DNA from: Muricomes intestini
GTDB taxonomy: Bacteria > Bacillota > Clostridia > Lachnospirales > Lachnospiraceae
DNA length: 64,000 bases
Direction of reading: 5' to 3'
NCBI RefSeq assembly: GCF_004346165.1
Contig: NZ_SLZZ01000007.1
Location: 1 to 64,000 of the forward strand
This document shows, one piece after another, positions 1 to 9,022 of this stretch (position 1 is its first letter; each line of letters opens with the position of its first letter). Position numbers and translations under genes: made by a program. The notes under the pieces are model-generated. The model had not been told where the DNA came from. It ran no database searches and saw only the letters and a program-made list of their open reading frames with translations.

Positions 1-107
1 TATGCGGTAATCCCTGTTACCATTAGTCTTTATCAACTAATATTTTACAGGTAAATCCACGAATCTACAATTGTGAGGTCACTTCATATTATCTAATTCT
101 AAGTCGT

Positions 108-2525
108 TTACTGTCTCAGCTCTATACCCATCTCTTCCAGAGCTTTTAAGATTCTATTCATAGCTGCCGTTACATCGGCCTCCTCCAGAGTTTTATCTTT
201 TGCCCTGAACACGATGGAATAAGCGATGGATTTATATCCCTGCTTAATCTGGCTGCCTTCATACAAATCAAACAACTTATAGCTCTCCAGATAAGCGCCG
301 CCCTTCTTCTCAATCAATTCTTCTATCTGGCCTGCAAGAATGCTTTTTGGCACCACCATGCTGATATCACGGTTGACTGCGGGATACTTTGCAATTCCCG
401 TATATTTTCGCTCAAAGGTTGCATATTCCTGAATCTTGGGCATGTCGATTACTGCAATATAAGCTCTCTCACCAATTCCATAATTCTCTGCCACTTCCGG
501 ATGGACTTCACCAAGATATCCCACGACTTTTCCCTGATAAATAATGTTTGCCTGGCGCCCGGGGTGCAGATATGGGATTCCTGCATTCGGATCGTAAGAT
601 TCCCTTTCTTTCATTCCGATTTTTTCAAAGAATTCTTCCACTACACCTTTCATACTAAAAAAGTCTCCCTGACCATACATCCCCAATGTAAATTGCATGC
701 GTTCATCAGGAAGCTCAGTAATCGGAACTTGCTTGGGCAGGTAAATATTGGCCAATTCGTAGAGACGCACATCCTTATTCCGGCGGTTATAATTGATTGC
801 AAGGGAAGTCAGCGTACCATTTACTGAAGTCGTCCTCATAATACTGTAATCTTCTCCCAGCGGATTCATGATTTCCACAACATTCCTCAGAGGAGAATCA
901 GAAGGAATCAATAATCTGTCAAATACCTTTGGGCTTTCAAATGAATAAGTCATGCCCTGACTAAAACCACAGAATTCCGCAATGTCCTCTGCAACACTTT
1001 CAATCCGGAGCTTGAAGGAAACCTTTCCGGCAGTAGCCTCTCCCTTTGGAAGGGTAGTCGGTATATTGTCGTATCCGAAAAACCTTGCCACTTCCTCTGC
1101 CAGATCGGCCAGACGAAATAAATCCTGACGAAACGTGGGCGCTATCACCTCTCTTGCCTCAGGGTCATAATCCAATTCTATTTTTTTGAAATAACCTAGC
1201 ATTTCCTCTTCCGGTATATTTGTTCCAAGCATAGCATTTATTTTCTCTGCATCAAATGGGACTCTGACAGATTCCTTCACCTTGCCGTACACATCGACAG
1301 TACCGCCTACTACCTCTCCGGCTCCCAGCTCTTCAATGAGCTGGCATGCTCTGTCGATAGCTGCCTGCGCATTATTCGGGTCCAGCCCTTTTTCAAATTT
1401 GCCTGATGCATCTGTGCGCAAGCCTACTCTTTTACTTGACTTTCGAATATTCACGCCGTCAAAGCAAGCTGCCTCGAAAAGCATCGTCTTTACATTATCT
1501 GTAATCATAGAATTCTCGCCGCCCATGATCCCGGCAATACCGATGGCCTTCTCTCCGTCACAAATCATCAATATATCCTTATCCACAGCTCTTTCCTGCC
1601 CGTCAAGTGTAGTGAACTTGTCCCCGTCTTTTGCAGTCTTCACTATAATCTGATGTCCTGCTATGGTGTCCAGATCATATGCATGCATGGGCTGCCCATA
1701 TTCTTCCATCACATAATTGGTAATGTCCACCAGATTGTTGATGGGACGGATTCCCACGGATGATAGCCTTCTCTGCATCCATTTGGGAGAAGGAGCAATT
1801 TTAATGTTTTTTACGACCCTTGCACAATAGCGTGGGCAGAGATCTGTATTTTCTACCGAAACCTTCACATAGTCGTTGACATCCTCATCATTTCCTGTTT
1901 CTGTAACAACGGGCGGTACAAATTCTTTGTGGAAGGTTGCCGCCGCTTCTCTCGCAATGCCAATCACACTGTAGCAGTCCACGCGGTTGGACGTAATTTC
2001 GTACTCAAATACTGTATCGTTTAAGCCCAGGGCTTCCACTGCACTTGCACCAACCTTGGCATCTTCCGGAAAAATATAGATTCCCTCGTCAGGAGATTCG
2101 GGATACATCTCTTTTGTTGAGCCCAACTCTTCAATAGAACACATCATCCCAAAGCTCTCCACACCACGCAGCTTTCCCTTCTTGATTTTAATGCCGCCGG
2201 GAGTTTTAGAGCCGTCGTGTCCCCCTGCGACACGTCCGCCGGCCAGCACGACAGGAATCTTGTCCCCCTCATGTACATTATTGGCCCCTGTGACAATCTG
2301 CACAGACTCTTGCCCTACATTCACCTGGCAAATAATCAGCTTATCCGCATCTGGATGGCTTTCAATTTTATCTATCTGGCCGATAATAATCTTATCCAGA
2401 TTTGCATCCAGCTCCTCATACCCCTCCACTTTTGTGCCGGATAACGTCATTGCATCTGTATATTCCTGCGCAGTCACGTCCAGACCCGGAACATACGCTT
2501 TAATCCATGATAATGAAGTATTCAC
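108..2525 (-). CDS. pheT: Phenylalanyl-tRNA synthetase beta subunit
   Basis: Large subunit of the alpha2-beta2 enzyme that charges tRNA-Phe in the cytoplasm. The 805 residues match the family length. An EMAPII-like OB fold lies near residues 39-150 (GQIDKIESHPDADKL), followed by the B3/B4 editing region, the B5 domain, and a C-terminal anticodon-binding domain ending near SIVFRAKDKTLEEAD. The start is GTG, with AGGAGG eight bases upstream. It lies 19 bp downstream of pheS and must share the T-box leader. Nothing recognisable follows it in the first 107 bases of the window. Confidence 0.98.
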   Translation of the reverse strand: MNTSLSWIKAYVPGLDVTAQEYTDAMTLSGTKVEGYEELDANLDKIIIGQIDKIESHPDADKLIICQVNVGQESVQIVTGANNVHEGDKIPVVLAGGRVAGGHDGSKTPGGIKIKKGKLRGVESFGMMCSIEELGSTKEMYPESPDEGIYIFPEDAKVGASAVEALGLNDTVFEYEITSNRVDCYSVIGIAREAAATFHKEFVPPVVTETGNDEDVNDYVKVSVENTDLCPRYCARVVKNIKIAPSPKWMQRRLSSVGIRPINNLVDITNYVMEEYGQPMHAYDLDTIAGHQIIVKTAKDGDKFTTLDGQERAVDKDILMICDGEKAIGIAGIMGGENSMITDNVKTMLFEAACFDGVNIRKSSKRVGLRTDASGKFEKGLDPNNAQAAIDRACQLIEELGAGEVVGGTVDVYGKVKESVRVPFDAEKINAMLGTNIPEEEMLGYFKKIELDYDPEAREVIAPTFRQDLFRLADLAEEVARFFGYDNIPTTLPKGEATAGKVSFKLRIESVAEDIAEFCGFSQGMTYSFESPKVFDRLLIPSDSPLRNVVEIMNPLGEDYSIMRTTSVNGTLTSLAINYNRRNKDVRLYELANIYLPKQVPITELPDERMQFTLGMYGQGDFFSMKGVVEEFFEKIGMKERESYDPNAGIPYLHPGRQANIIYQGKVVGYLGEVHPEVAENYGIGERAYIAVIDMPKIQEYATFERKYTGIAKYPAVNRDISMVVPKSILAGQIEELIEKKGGAYLESYKLFDLYEGSQIKQGYKSIAYSIVFRAKDKTLEEADVTAAMNRILKALEEMGIELRQ

Positions 2526-2544
2526 TTATCTTTCCTCCTTCTTA

Positions 2545-3564
2545 TTAGAATTGTTGCAGAAAACGAATGTCATTTTCATACAGAAGTCTCATGTCATCAA
2601 TTTCATATTTTAAAAGGGCAATGCGCTCAAGGCCTACACCAAACGCAAAACCTGAATATTCTTCGGAATCTATACCGCACATTTCCAGCACATGTGGATG
2701 TACCATGCCGCAGCCGAGTATTTCTATCCAGCCGGAGCCTTTACAGAACCTACATCCCTTGCCGCCGCATTTAAAGCAGCTTACGTCTACCTCTGCGCTC
2801 GGTTCTGTAAATGGGAAATGATGAGGTCTGAATTTTGTCTTCGTCTCCGGTCCAAACAATTCCTTTGCAAACACCTCCAGCGTTCCTTTTAGATCGGCAA
2901 AGGAAATATTTTTGTCAATCACCAGGCCTTCAATCTGATGAAAGGACGGGGAATGTGTTGCATCCACTTCGTCGGAGCGGAATACCCTCCCGGGAGCAAT
3001 CATACGGATTGGAAGCTTTCCCTGTTCCATCACACGGGCCTGTACCGGAGATGTCTGGGTGCGCAGCACTATGTCTTTATTTACATAAAAAGTATCCTGC
3101 TCGTCCTTAGCCGGGTGGTCCGCAGGAATATTCAATTTCTCAAAATTATATAAGTCGTATTCTACTTCTGGTCCTTCTACAACCTCATAGCCCATTCCCA
3201 CGAAAATACGCTCCACCTCTTCCAGCGCAATTGTGTTCGGATGCCTGTGTCCTGCCTTATTCTTTTTAGACGGCAGTGTCACATCAATAACCTCTTGTTT
3301 TAACTTTTCTTCTCTGAGAATCTTCTCCATTTTTGCTCTGGATTCTTCCAGAACAGCCTCGATAGATGCCCTTGTCTCATTTACCAGCTGCCCCACCTTT
3401 GGCCTGTCCTCGGGGGCAACATCCTTCATTCCTTTAAGAACTGCGGTGAGTTCTCCCTTTTTGCCGAGAAACTTTACACGCACATCATTTAATTTCTCAG
3501 GTACATCCGATGCCTGAATCTGTGCAATAGCTTCTGCCTTAATCTGTTCTAATCTTTCCTTCAT
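2545..3564 (-). CDS. pheS: Phenylalanyl-tRNA synthetase alpha subunit
   Basis: Catalytic subunit of PheRS: it activates phenylalanine with ATP and transfers it to tRNA-Phe. The 339 residues comprise an N-terminal coiled coil (about 1-85) and a class II core. Motif 2 is visible as [19 protein letters not shown] and motif 3 as [16 protein letters not shown]. The unusual [16 protein letters not shown] stretch (four Cys) is seen in many Firmicute PheS proteins. The ATG has AAGGAG seven bases upstream. Expression should depend on uncharged tRNA-Phe through the T-box at 3745-4028; a 128-bp repeat sits between T-box and gene. Confidence 0.98.
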   Translation of the reverse strand: MKERLEQIKAEAIAQIQASDVPEKLNDVRVKFLGKKGELTAVLKGMKDVAPEDRPKVGQLVNETRASIEAVLEESRAKMEKILREEKLKQEVIDVTLPSKKNKAGHRHPNTIALEEVERIFVGMGYEVVEGPEVEYDLYNFEKLNIPADHPAKDEQDTFYVNKDIVLRTQTSPVQARVMEQGKLPIRMIAPGRVFRSDEVDATHSPSFHQIEGLVIDKNISFADLKGTLEVFAKELFGPETKTKFRPHHFPFTEPSAEVDVSCFKCGGKGCRFCKGSGWIEILGCGMVHPHVLEMCGIDSEEYSGFAFGVGLERIALLKYEIDDMRLLYENDIRFLQQF

Positions 3565-3615
3565 TACTCTGCTCCTTCCAGGTATTTTTTCAGGTTCCGC
3601 CTGTTATAGTCAAAG

Positions 3616-3743
3616 ACCCCGCAGCAAGCTGACGGGGCATCAAACTTGCAGCGCAGCAAGCTGCGGGGTATTTGACCCTCGCGGCAGTCGCCAAATTGAA
3701 ATGCAAGCATTTCCGCTTGGCTCGTTGCTCGCGGGAATAAAAG
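3616..3743 (-). repeat. 128-bp structured intergenic repeat, copy 1
   Basis: This copy matches 28245-28372 at 126 of 128 positions in the same orientation. It carries several inverted repeats: ACCCCGCAGC pairs with GCTGCGGGG, and CGCGGCA pairs with TTGCTCGCG around a central GAAATGCAAGCATTTC hairpin. It lies between the T-box terminator (3749-3780) and the pheS ribosome binding site, so it becomes part of the pheST leader RNA. No open frame of note. Function unknown; a non-autonomous mobile element or a structured RNA module are both possible. Confidence 0.9.
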
Positions 3744-3744
3744 G

Positions 3745-4028
3745 CGTTAAAAAAACTTCGTCCTGCAAAGGGACGAAGTTCTACATTCGCGGTACCACCC
3801 TAATTCCTGTAACTGCATCACAGGCTCTTAAGTTATGTGTAACGTACAACATACGGCAGTCTCTACTTTTACTTCAAGCCTGCAGCTATCGTGGGAATTT
3901 CGATTGCCATCTGAACTAAAGAAAACTTGCAGCCAATAATTTTCTCTCTCTGATAGGAAATGGCTCTCTACTGTACACGGTCATCGCTTTTTTCATTCTA
4001 TTATTCTAAAACTAATAGAATTTACTGT
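3745..4028 (-). promoter_or_regulatory. T-box leader of pheST
   Basis: On the minus strand the conserved T-box AGGGTGGTACCGCG is complete (3788-3801). It is followed by a perfect 10-bp terminator stem (3754-3763 with 3771-3780, arms AACTTCGTCC) and a run of T. The upstream 200 nt can form the stem I/II/III region. Known mechanism: uncharged tRNA binds the specifier loop and the T-box bulge, and stabilises an antiterminator. The downstream genes say tRNA-Phe; I did not locate the UUC specifier with confidence. Confidence 0.95.
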
Positions 4029-4031
4029 TCT

Positions 4032-4059
4032 ATTGTAACATAGGGCTTGAGAATGTCAA
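4032..4059 (-). promoter_or_regulatory. Promoter of the pheST T-box transcript
   Basis: Minus-strand TTGACA (4054-4059), 16-bp spacer, TACAAT (4032-4037). The predicted start, near 4025, lies just upstream of the T-box leader. Confidence 0.75.
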
Positions 4060-4073
4060 GAAGTTTCCAGCAT

Positions 4074-4916
4074 TTATCTATTGCCGCCGTACCCTTCCAG
4101 CAGTGCATTCAACTCGCCGCCCAGCAGGATAACATACATACAGCCATACAGCCACAGCATAATAAGTATAATCGTTGTAAGGCTTCCATACATACTGGAA
4201 AACCCGGTAAAAATATCTAAATATACAGAAAAAATAAAAGATATCAACAGCCATCCACATGCAGTGAACATAGCTCCAGGAAGCTGCTGTCTCATAGTTG
4301 TCTTTGACATGTTGGTTCTGTTCGGCAAATATTTATACACAAGATCCCAGAACAAGGTTAATACAACCAGAGTTATAAGTGTTCTGCTTTTAATAATCAT
4401 ATCCATCACTGTTGTAAGGAAGGGCAGATGCTTATATACAAGTACACTGATACTGTTCCCAAAAACCGAAATTGCCAGGGAAAGTATAATTGCTATAATA
4501 AATAGCACCGTATATAAAGAAGCACGCAGCCTCAGATAAAGATAATTTCTCGTCTCTATATTGTCATAAATACAGTTCAGACCTGAGTTTACAGAAAGTA
4601 CACCTTTCCCAGCTGACCACAAAGCCACAATAAGTGTAACAGGAATCACACCGCCTGACTGCGCGTAAACTTCATTTACAATGGAGGTAATCGTCCCCTC
4701 CACCGTCTTGGGAAATACCTGCATAACTGCATTCATTATGTCCATTTTTGTAACCGGGGTAAACTGTACCATTGTTAAAAGCAAAAGGAGAATTGGAATC
4801 AGAGACAGCACAAAAAAGTATGCCGCCTGTGCCGCATAAGCCCCGGTATGATGTGATCCTACAATACCTGACAGCTTATAAACTTTCTCCACAATTCTCT
4901 TGACTTTTTTCTTCAT
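4074..4916 (-). CDS. YihY/BrkB family inner membrane protein
   Basis: Integral membrane protein of 280 residues, the usual length for the YihY/BrkB (formerly RNase BN-annotated) family. A cytoplasmic basic N-terminus (MKKKVKRIVEKVYK) precedes about six hydrophobic helices. The family hallmark GAYAAQAAYFFVLSLIPILL lies at about 25-45, and WSAGKGVLSVNSGLN follows the second helix. Biochemical role is not established for the family. It is monocistronic, with the hairpin repeat at 4996-5045 and the 6S RNA terminator upstream. Ribosome binding site AGGGAG before the ATG. Confidence 0.9.
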   Translation of the reverse strand: MKKKVKRIVEKVYKLSGIVGSHHTGAYAAQAAYFFVLSLIPILLLLLTMVQFTPVTKMDIMNAVMQVFPKTVEGTITSIVNEVYAQSGGVIPVTLIVALWSAGKGVLSVNSGLNCIYDNIETRNYLYLRLRASLYTVLFIIAIILSLAISVFGNSISVLVYKHLPFLTTVMDMIIKSRTLITLVVLTLFWDLVYKYLPNRTNMSKTTMRQQLPGAMFTACGWLLISFIFSVYLDIFTGFSSMYGSLTTIILIMLWLYGCMYVILLGGELNALLEGYGGNR

Positions 4917-4995
4917 TTATTTCTCCCTGCAGAATTATTAGATTAAAATCATATCACAAAAAGTGTATCTGTTCAAGCATGTCATTTCTTATTAT

Positions 4996-5045
4996 ATGTA
5001 ACAGTTCAGCCATGCGAAATCAAGCTGATGGCTGAACTGTTACAT
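4996..5045. repeat. TAACAGTTCAGCCAT hairpin repeat, minimal form
   Basis: Perfect 18-bp inverted repeat: ATGTAACAGTTCAGCCAT and its complement, separated by 14 nt. The same arm sequence occurs at 30779, 46321 and, degenerate, at 5336, 18193 and 28421. It sits just beyond the 6S RNA terminator, upstream of the yihY gene. Confidence 0.85.
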
Positions 5046-5048
5046 AAG

Positions 5049-5271
5049 AAAAGGCACCTGCACGCTGGCAGATGCCCCTATCTTTAGTAGAATCCCCAAA
5101 ATGCCGGTCCTGTATTTTGACTCCTAGCCAATGCTAGGTGGGCAACCGCATCTGCTTTTCTGTCTTCCCCTGCAAATCGGAGGCTTGACATATTACAGAA
5201 ATGTAGGAATCCCGTTTAAAGTGATGTAGGTTCAAAATAACAGGGGGGTCGAACATTCCAGGTTTTTCTCT
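5049..5271 (-). ncRNA. ssrS: Probable 6S RNA
   Basis: No protein frame is present, but a strong promoter (5278-5306) and a terminator hairpin (GGCATCTGC with GCAGGTGCC, 5053-5079) bracket about 220 nt. The minus-strand RNA folds as a long irregular rod: CTGTTATTTTGA pairs with TCAAAATACAG as closing stem, an inner stem TTTCTGT/ACAGAAA lies near the tip, and CCTAGCATTGGCTAGG forms a small hairpin on the 3' side of the central bubble. This is the architecture of 6S RNA, which mimics an open promoter and binds the housekeeping RNA polymerase. Assignment rests on structure and context only. Confidence 0.6.
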
Positions 5272-5277
5272 AAAAAT

Positions 5278-5306
5278 ATTATACCCCATTTACATAGAAT
5301 TTACAA
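5278..5306 (-). promoter_or_regulatory. Promoter of the 6S-like RNA
   Basis: Minus-strand TTGTAA (5301-5306), exact 17-bp spacer, consensus TATAAT (5278-5283). There is no ribosome binding site or open frame downstream. Confidence 0.8.
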
Positions 5307-5335
5307 CTGGTAAAAAAATGGAGCATAGCATTTTT

Positions 5336-5370
5336 ATAACAGTTCAGCCATGCAAAATCAAGCTAAAGGC
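5336..5370. repeat. Half copy of the TAACAGTTCAGCC repeat
   Basis: TATAACAGTTCAGCCATGC followed by AAAATCAAGCT matches the left half of the hairpin at 4996-5045. The right arm has decayed to TGACTAAACTG. It lies between the small membrane protein gene and the 6S RNA promoter. Confidence 0.65.
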
Positions 5371-5398
5371 AATACTCTATTTTATGACTAAACTGCAG

Positions 5399-5743
5399 CT
5401 AAAAGTATCGTTTCTTAAGTTTTGTTGTATACACCATGTACCAGATAAGGACAACAACAAAGGCCGCCATTGCTATCAGATCAAGAACCGTGACCGGCGT
5501 CACAAAATAATGAATTGCATCAACAGCTCCGTAAAAAATAGTTACAATTCCCAGAATCAAAACCGTCGGAAGGGCTTTCTGGATGAATTCTTTTTTGTCT
5601 TTACACATTTGTTCGGTAAATCCTTTTCCAAGTAGAAGAACCTCATTAATATGGCCGGTTTGTTTCATCTGCATATAAGCATAAATAATATAGATACCGG
5701 CCCCCAATACCAATATACTGATTGCTCCAAACATATCATCCAT
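5399..5743 (-). CDS. Small three-helix membrane protein, unknown function
   Basis: 114-residue protein with three hydrophobic segments (about 5-24, 57-79 and 82-105) and a basic C-terminus (TTKLKKRYF). A polar stretch with EQMCKDKKEF lies between helices one and two. I do not recognise a named family. It starts two bases after the leuD-thrC stop codon, with GAGG just upstream of the ATG inside the end of thrC, so it is very probably the last gene of the argH-asd-leuC-leuD/thrC transcript. Confidence 0.75.
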   Translation of the reverse strand: MDDMFGAISILVLGAGIYIIYAYMQMKQTGHINEVLLLGKGFTEQMCKDKKEFIQKALPTVLILGIVTIFYGAVDAIHYFVTPVTVLDLIAMAAFVVVLIWYMVYTTKLKKRYF

Positions 5744-5745
5744 AA

Positions 5746-7728
5746 TTATACCTCAATCCCTAGAATTTTTCTTACTGTTTCTTTCATTTTATCTACACCG
5801 CATTCTCCGGTGTGAAGGATTTCCGCATTGCGGATTTCTTCGATTGCATCAGGTATCTCCATGCCGGATATTTTCTTAAGCCCATCGAACAATGCAGACT
5901 CCTCCATTGTATTATTGGTTTCGTCTATCGCTGTCATTACGCTTTTTGTAAACTTATAGGGACTTGCCGTAGATATGACAAGCATCTTTTTATTGTCTCC
6001 GGTCTTCTCCCGATAAGTTCTGCACACATGGGCAGCTACAGCCGTATGGGTATCCATCACATAGCCTGTAGAACGGTATGTCTCACAAATCTCTGTCTTG
6101 GTCTCCTCTTCTGTAGCATAACCTCCTTCAAAATCATTCAATTTTTTTCTCATCTCAGCAGTGATTTTATAACAGCCCTCTTCCTTCAGCTGTCTCATTA
6201 ATTCTGTATTCTTTTCAGCGTCTTGTCCCGCAATGGAATAAATCAGGCGTTCCAGATTGCTGGAAATGAGAATATCCATAGATGGGGAGGATGTCAGAAT
6301 AAATTCCCGGTTCCTATCATATTCTCCTGTTCTGAAAAAATCAAACAAAACCTTGTTTTCATTAGACGCACAGATAAGCTTGTCTATCGGCACACCCATT
6401 TGCTTCGCATAATAAGCCGCCAGAATATTCCCGAAATTTCCCGTGGGAACTGTCACATTAATCTGTTCCCCGGTTTTAATTTCCCCATTCTGAACAAGCT
6501 TTGCATAGGCGTAAACATAGTATACAATCTGAGGTACCAGACGTCCGATATTAATAGAGTTTGCCGAGGAAAACTGATATCCTGCCGTATTCAGCTCTCT
6601 CTCCAGTTCTTTATCCTCAAACAATGCTTTTACACCGCTCTGAGCATTGTCAAAATTGCCATGGATAGCAACAACAGAAGTATTTTTCCCTTTTTGGGTT
6701 ACCATCTGCAGCTCCTGCACCCTGCTTACCCCGTCTTTTGGGTAAAAGACAATGATCCGGGTGCCCGGGACATCTGCAAAACCGGCAAGTGCCGCTTTTC
6801 CTGTATCCCCGGATGTAGCCGTCAAAATTACAATGTCCTTTGTCACATTATTATTTTTTGCAGCAGTGGTCAGTAAATGAGGCAGAATGGAAAGTGCCAT
6901 ATCCTTAAATGCTATAGTGGCACCGTGGAACAATTCAAGATAGTAAGTGTCCCCCACCTTCGCAAGAGGAGCTATTGTCTCTGTATCAAACTTTTCGTCA
7001 TAGGCACGGTCAATGCAGTACTTCAACTCTTCTTCAGTAAAATCTGTCAAAAACTGCTTCATGACCGCATAGGCAGTCTCCTGATAGCTCATATCTTTTA
7101 ATTCTTCCATCGTGACGTCCAGCTTAGGAATTTCCGCAGGAACGAACAGCCCCCCATCCTCAGCCAGACCTTTCAATATGGCCTCTGAAGCCGTCACTGT
7201 TTTTTCTGCGTTTCTTGTACTTTTATATAATAAGTTCTTTTTCTTCTTGCTGTTTGTATAGTTCACCAACCCACCTGCTTTAATTAATTTCTGCATAAAT
7301 TCAGGAAAAGGCTGTCCCTGAAACTCTGTCCCTTTTGTCCGGTTATAGATTTTACCGCTGTCAAAGTCAACTTCAACCTCATCCCCTGCTTCAATGCCTC
7401 TGGCCGCCTCAGGACACTCAATAATTGGAAGGCCAATGTTAATTGCATTCCGATAAAATATTCTGGCAAATGTCTCTGCAATTACACAGCTCACTCCTGC
7501 TGTCTTCAGACAAAGAGGTGCGTGTTCACGGGATGAACCACAACCAAAATTCTTATTTGCCACAATCATATCTCCCGGCTGAACTTTTTTTGCAAAGTCC
7601 GGGTCAATATCCACCATCGCATGACTTGCCAGTTCCTGGGCATCAAACGAATTCAAATAACGTGCAGGTATAATAACGTCTGTGTCTACATTATCCCCGT
7701 ATTTAAAAACATGTCCCAAAGCCTTCAC
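5746..7728 (-). CDS. LeuD-ThrC fusion: isopropylmalate dehydratase small subunit + threonine synthase
   Basis: One uninterrupted 660-residue frame. Residues 1-160 are a complete LeuD ([41 protein letters not shown]), the swivelling small subunit of isopropylmalate isomerase. Residues 165-660 are a complete threonine synthase: [22 protein letters not shown] lysine in [13 protein letters not shown] (about K275), SGDTGKAAL. The join is [11 protein letters not shown], where LeuD proteins normally stop and ThrC normally begins. No ATG, GTG or TTG lies at the usual ThrC start, so ThrC can be made only as part of the fusion. GTG start, overlapping the leuC TAG by one base. Natural fusion, recent deletion or sequencing error cannot be told apart here. 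Confidence 0.93.
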   Translation of the reverse strand: MKALGHVFKYGDNVDTDVIIPARYLNSFDAQELASHAMVDIDPDFAKKVQPGDMIVANKNFGCGSSREHAPLCLKTAGVSCVIAETFARIFYRNAINIGLPIIECPEAARGIEAGDEVEVDFDSGKIYNRTKGTEFQGQPFPEFMQKLIKAGGLVNYTNSKKKKNLLYKSTRNAEKTVTASEAILKGLAEDGGLFVPAEIPKLDVTMEELKDMSYQETAYAVMKQFLTDFTEEELKYCIDRAYDEKFDTETIAPLAKVGDTYYLELFHGATIAFKDMALSILPHLLTTAAKNNNVTKDIVILTATSGDTGKAALAGFADVPGTRIIVFYPKDGVSRVQELQMVTQKGKNTSVVAIHGNFDNAQSGVKALFEDKELERELNTAGYQFSSANSINIGRLVPQIVYYVYAYAKLVQNGEIKTGEQINVTVPTGNFGNILAAYYAKQMGVPIDKLICASNENKVLFDFFRTGEYDRNREFILTSSPSMDILISSNLERLIYSIAGQDAEKNTELMRQLKEEGCYKITAEMRKKLNDFEGGYATEEETKTEICETYRSTGYVMDTHTAVAAHVCRTYREKTGDNKKMLVISTASPYKFTKSVMTAIDETNNTMEESALFDGLKKISGMEIPDAIEEIRNAEILHTGECGVDKMKETVRKILGIEV

Positions 7729-9002
7729 TATTTTTCACCTGCTTTCTCTGGATTTGCAATATATCCCGCGATTGCACTCGCTGCTGCCACTTCCGGAGAA
7801 GCGAGATAAATCAGGGAGTCTACATGCCCCATTCTTCCCACAAAGTTACGGTTCGTCGTAGACACACACTTCTCTCCGGCCGCCATAACTCCCATATGAC
7901 CACCCATGCACGGTCCGCAGCTTGGGGTATTTACCGCGCAGCCTGCGTCCACGAAGATGCCCAAAAGGCCTTCTGTAATACATTCCTTATAAATCTTCTG
8001 AGTTGCAGGAATCACCATGACGCGCACATTCGGATGAACCTGCTGTCCCTTTAATATTGCCGCGGCTTTCCGCAAATCCTCCATCCTGCCGTTTGTACAG
8101 GAGCCGATAACCACCTGATCAATCCAGATTGGCTCCATGGCTTCAATCTCGTCAATGGTCTTTGCATTGCCCGGCAAATGTGGAAATGCAACTGTGGGGC
8201 GCACCTTAGATAAATCAACTTCTATAACATCATCATATACAGCGTCCTCGTCAGCCTCATATATTTTGTATTTCTTTACTGAGTGTTCTTTTATATAAGT
8301 CTCGGCCTGCTCATCCACCGGGAATATCCCATTTTTTGCCCCCGCTTCAATTGCCATATTTGCCATTGTAAAGCGGTCATCCATAGAAAGCTCCCTGATT
8401 CCGCTGCCAGTAAATTCCATAGATTTATACAAAGCACCATCCACGCCGATCCGGCCGATAATATGGATAATGATATCTTTGCCGCTTACATACTCCCCCG
8501 GCTTCCCGGTCAGTATAAATTTCAGCGCACCGGGAACCTTGAACCATAGTTCCCCCGTTGCCATACCTGTGGCAATGTCCGTAGTCCCTACACCCGTAGA
8601 AAAAGCACCCAGGGCGCCATAAGTACAGGTATGGGAGTCTGCACCTATGATGCACTCCCCTGCAGCTACGACCCCTGCCTCGGGCAGAATTGCATGTTCT
8701 ACTCCTGATTTACCCTGTTCAAAATACCATTTCAACCCCTGCTCTTTTGCAAACTCACGGATGGATTTGGAATTTTGCGCGGACTTGATGTCTTTGTTTG
8801 GAGTAAAGTGGTCAGGAACCAAAACCACTTTATCTTTATCATAAACTTTCTCTGCCATCTCCCTGAAAATTGGCAGAGCCATCGGTCCAGTAATGTCATT
8901 TGCCATCACTATGTCCAGCTTTGCCTCTATCAGCTGTCCGGCAGTCACTGAATCAAGGCCAGCATGCGCAGCCAAAATCTTTTGTGTCATCGTCATTCCC
9001 AT
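7728..9002 (-). CDS. leuC: 3-isopropylmalate dehydratase large subunit
   Basis: Aconitase-fold catalytic subunit that interconverts 2- and 3-isopropylmalate in leucine synthesis. The 424 residues match the short bacterial/archaeal LeuC class. The three 4Fe-4S cysteines are visible in [10 protein letters not shown] and [28 protein letters not shown] is the substrate-side motif. The open frame extends further, but the start is set at 9002 ([15 protein letters not shown]) by AGGAGG eight bases upstream. It overlaps the leuD start by one base, so the two subunits are translationally coupled. Confidence 0.96.
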   Translation of the reverse strand: MGMTMTQKILAAHAGLDSVTAGQLIEAKLDIVMANDITGPMALPIFREMAEKVYDKDKVVLVPDHFTPNKDIKSAQNSKSIREFAKEQGLKWYFEQGKSGVEHAILPEAGVVAAGECIIGADSHTCTYGALGAFSTGVGTTDIATGMATGELWFKVPGALKFILTGKPGEYVSGKDIIIHIIGRIGVDGALYKSMEFTGSGIRELSMDDRFTMANMAIEAGAKNGIFPVDEQAETYIKEHSVKKYKIYEADEDAVYDDVIEVDLSKVRPTVAFPHLPGNAKTIDEIEAMEPIWIDQVVIGSCTNGRMEDLRKAAAILKGQQVHPNVRVMVIPATQKIYKECITEGLLGIFVDAGCAVNTPSCGPCMGGHMGVMAAGEKCVSTTNRNFVGRMGHVDSLIYLASPEVAAASAIAGYIANPEKAGEK

Positions 9003-9022
9003 TGCGGCAACCTCCTGTATTT

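Noticed and set aside
1-107. Left window edge
   Set aside because: No frame, hairpin or repeat I could support; only the sequence after the pheT stop.
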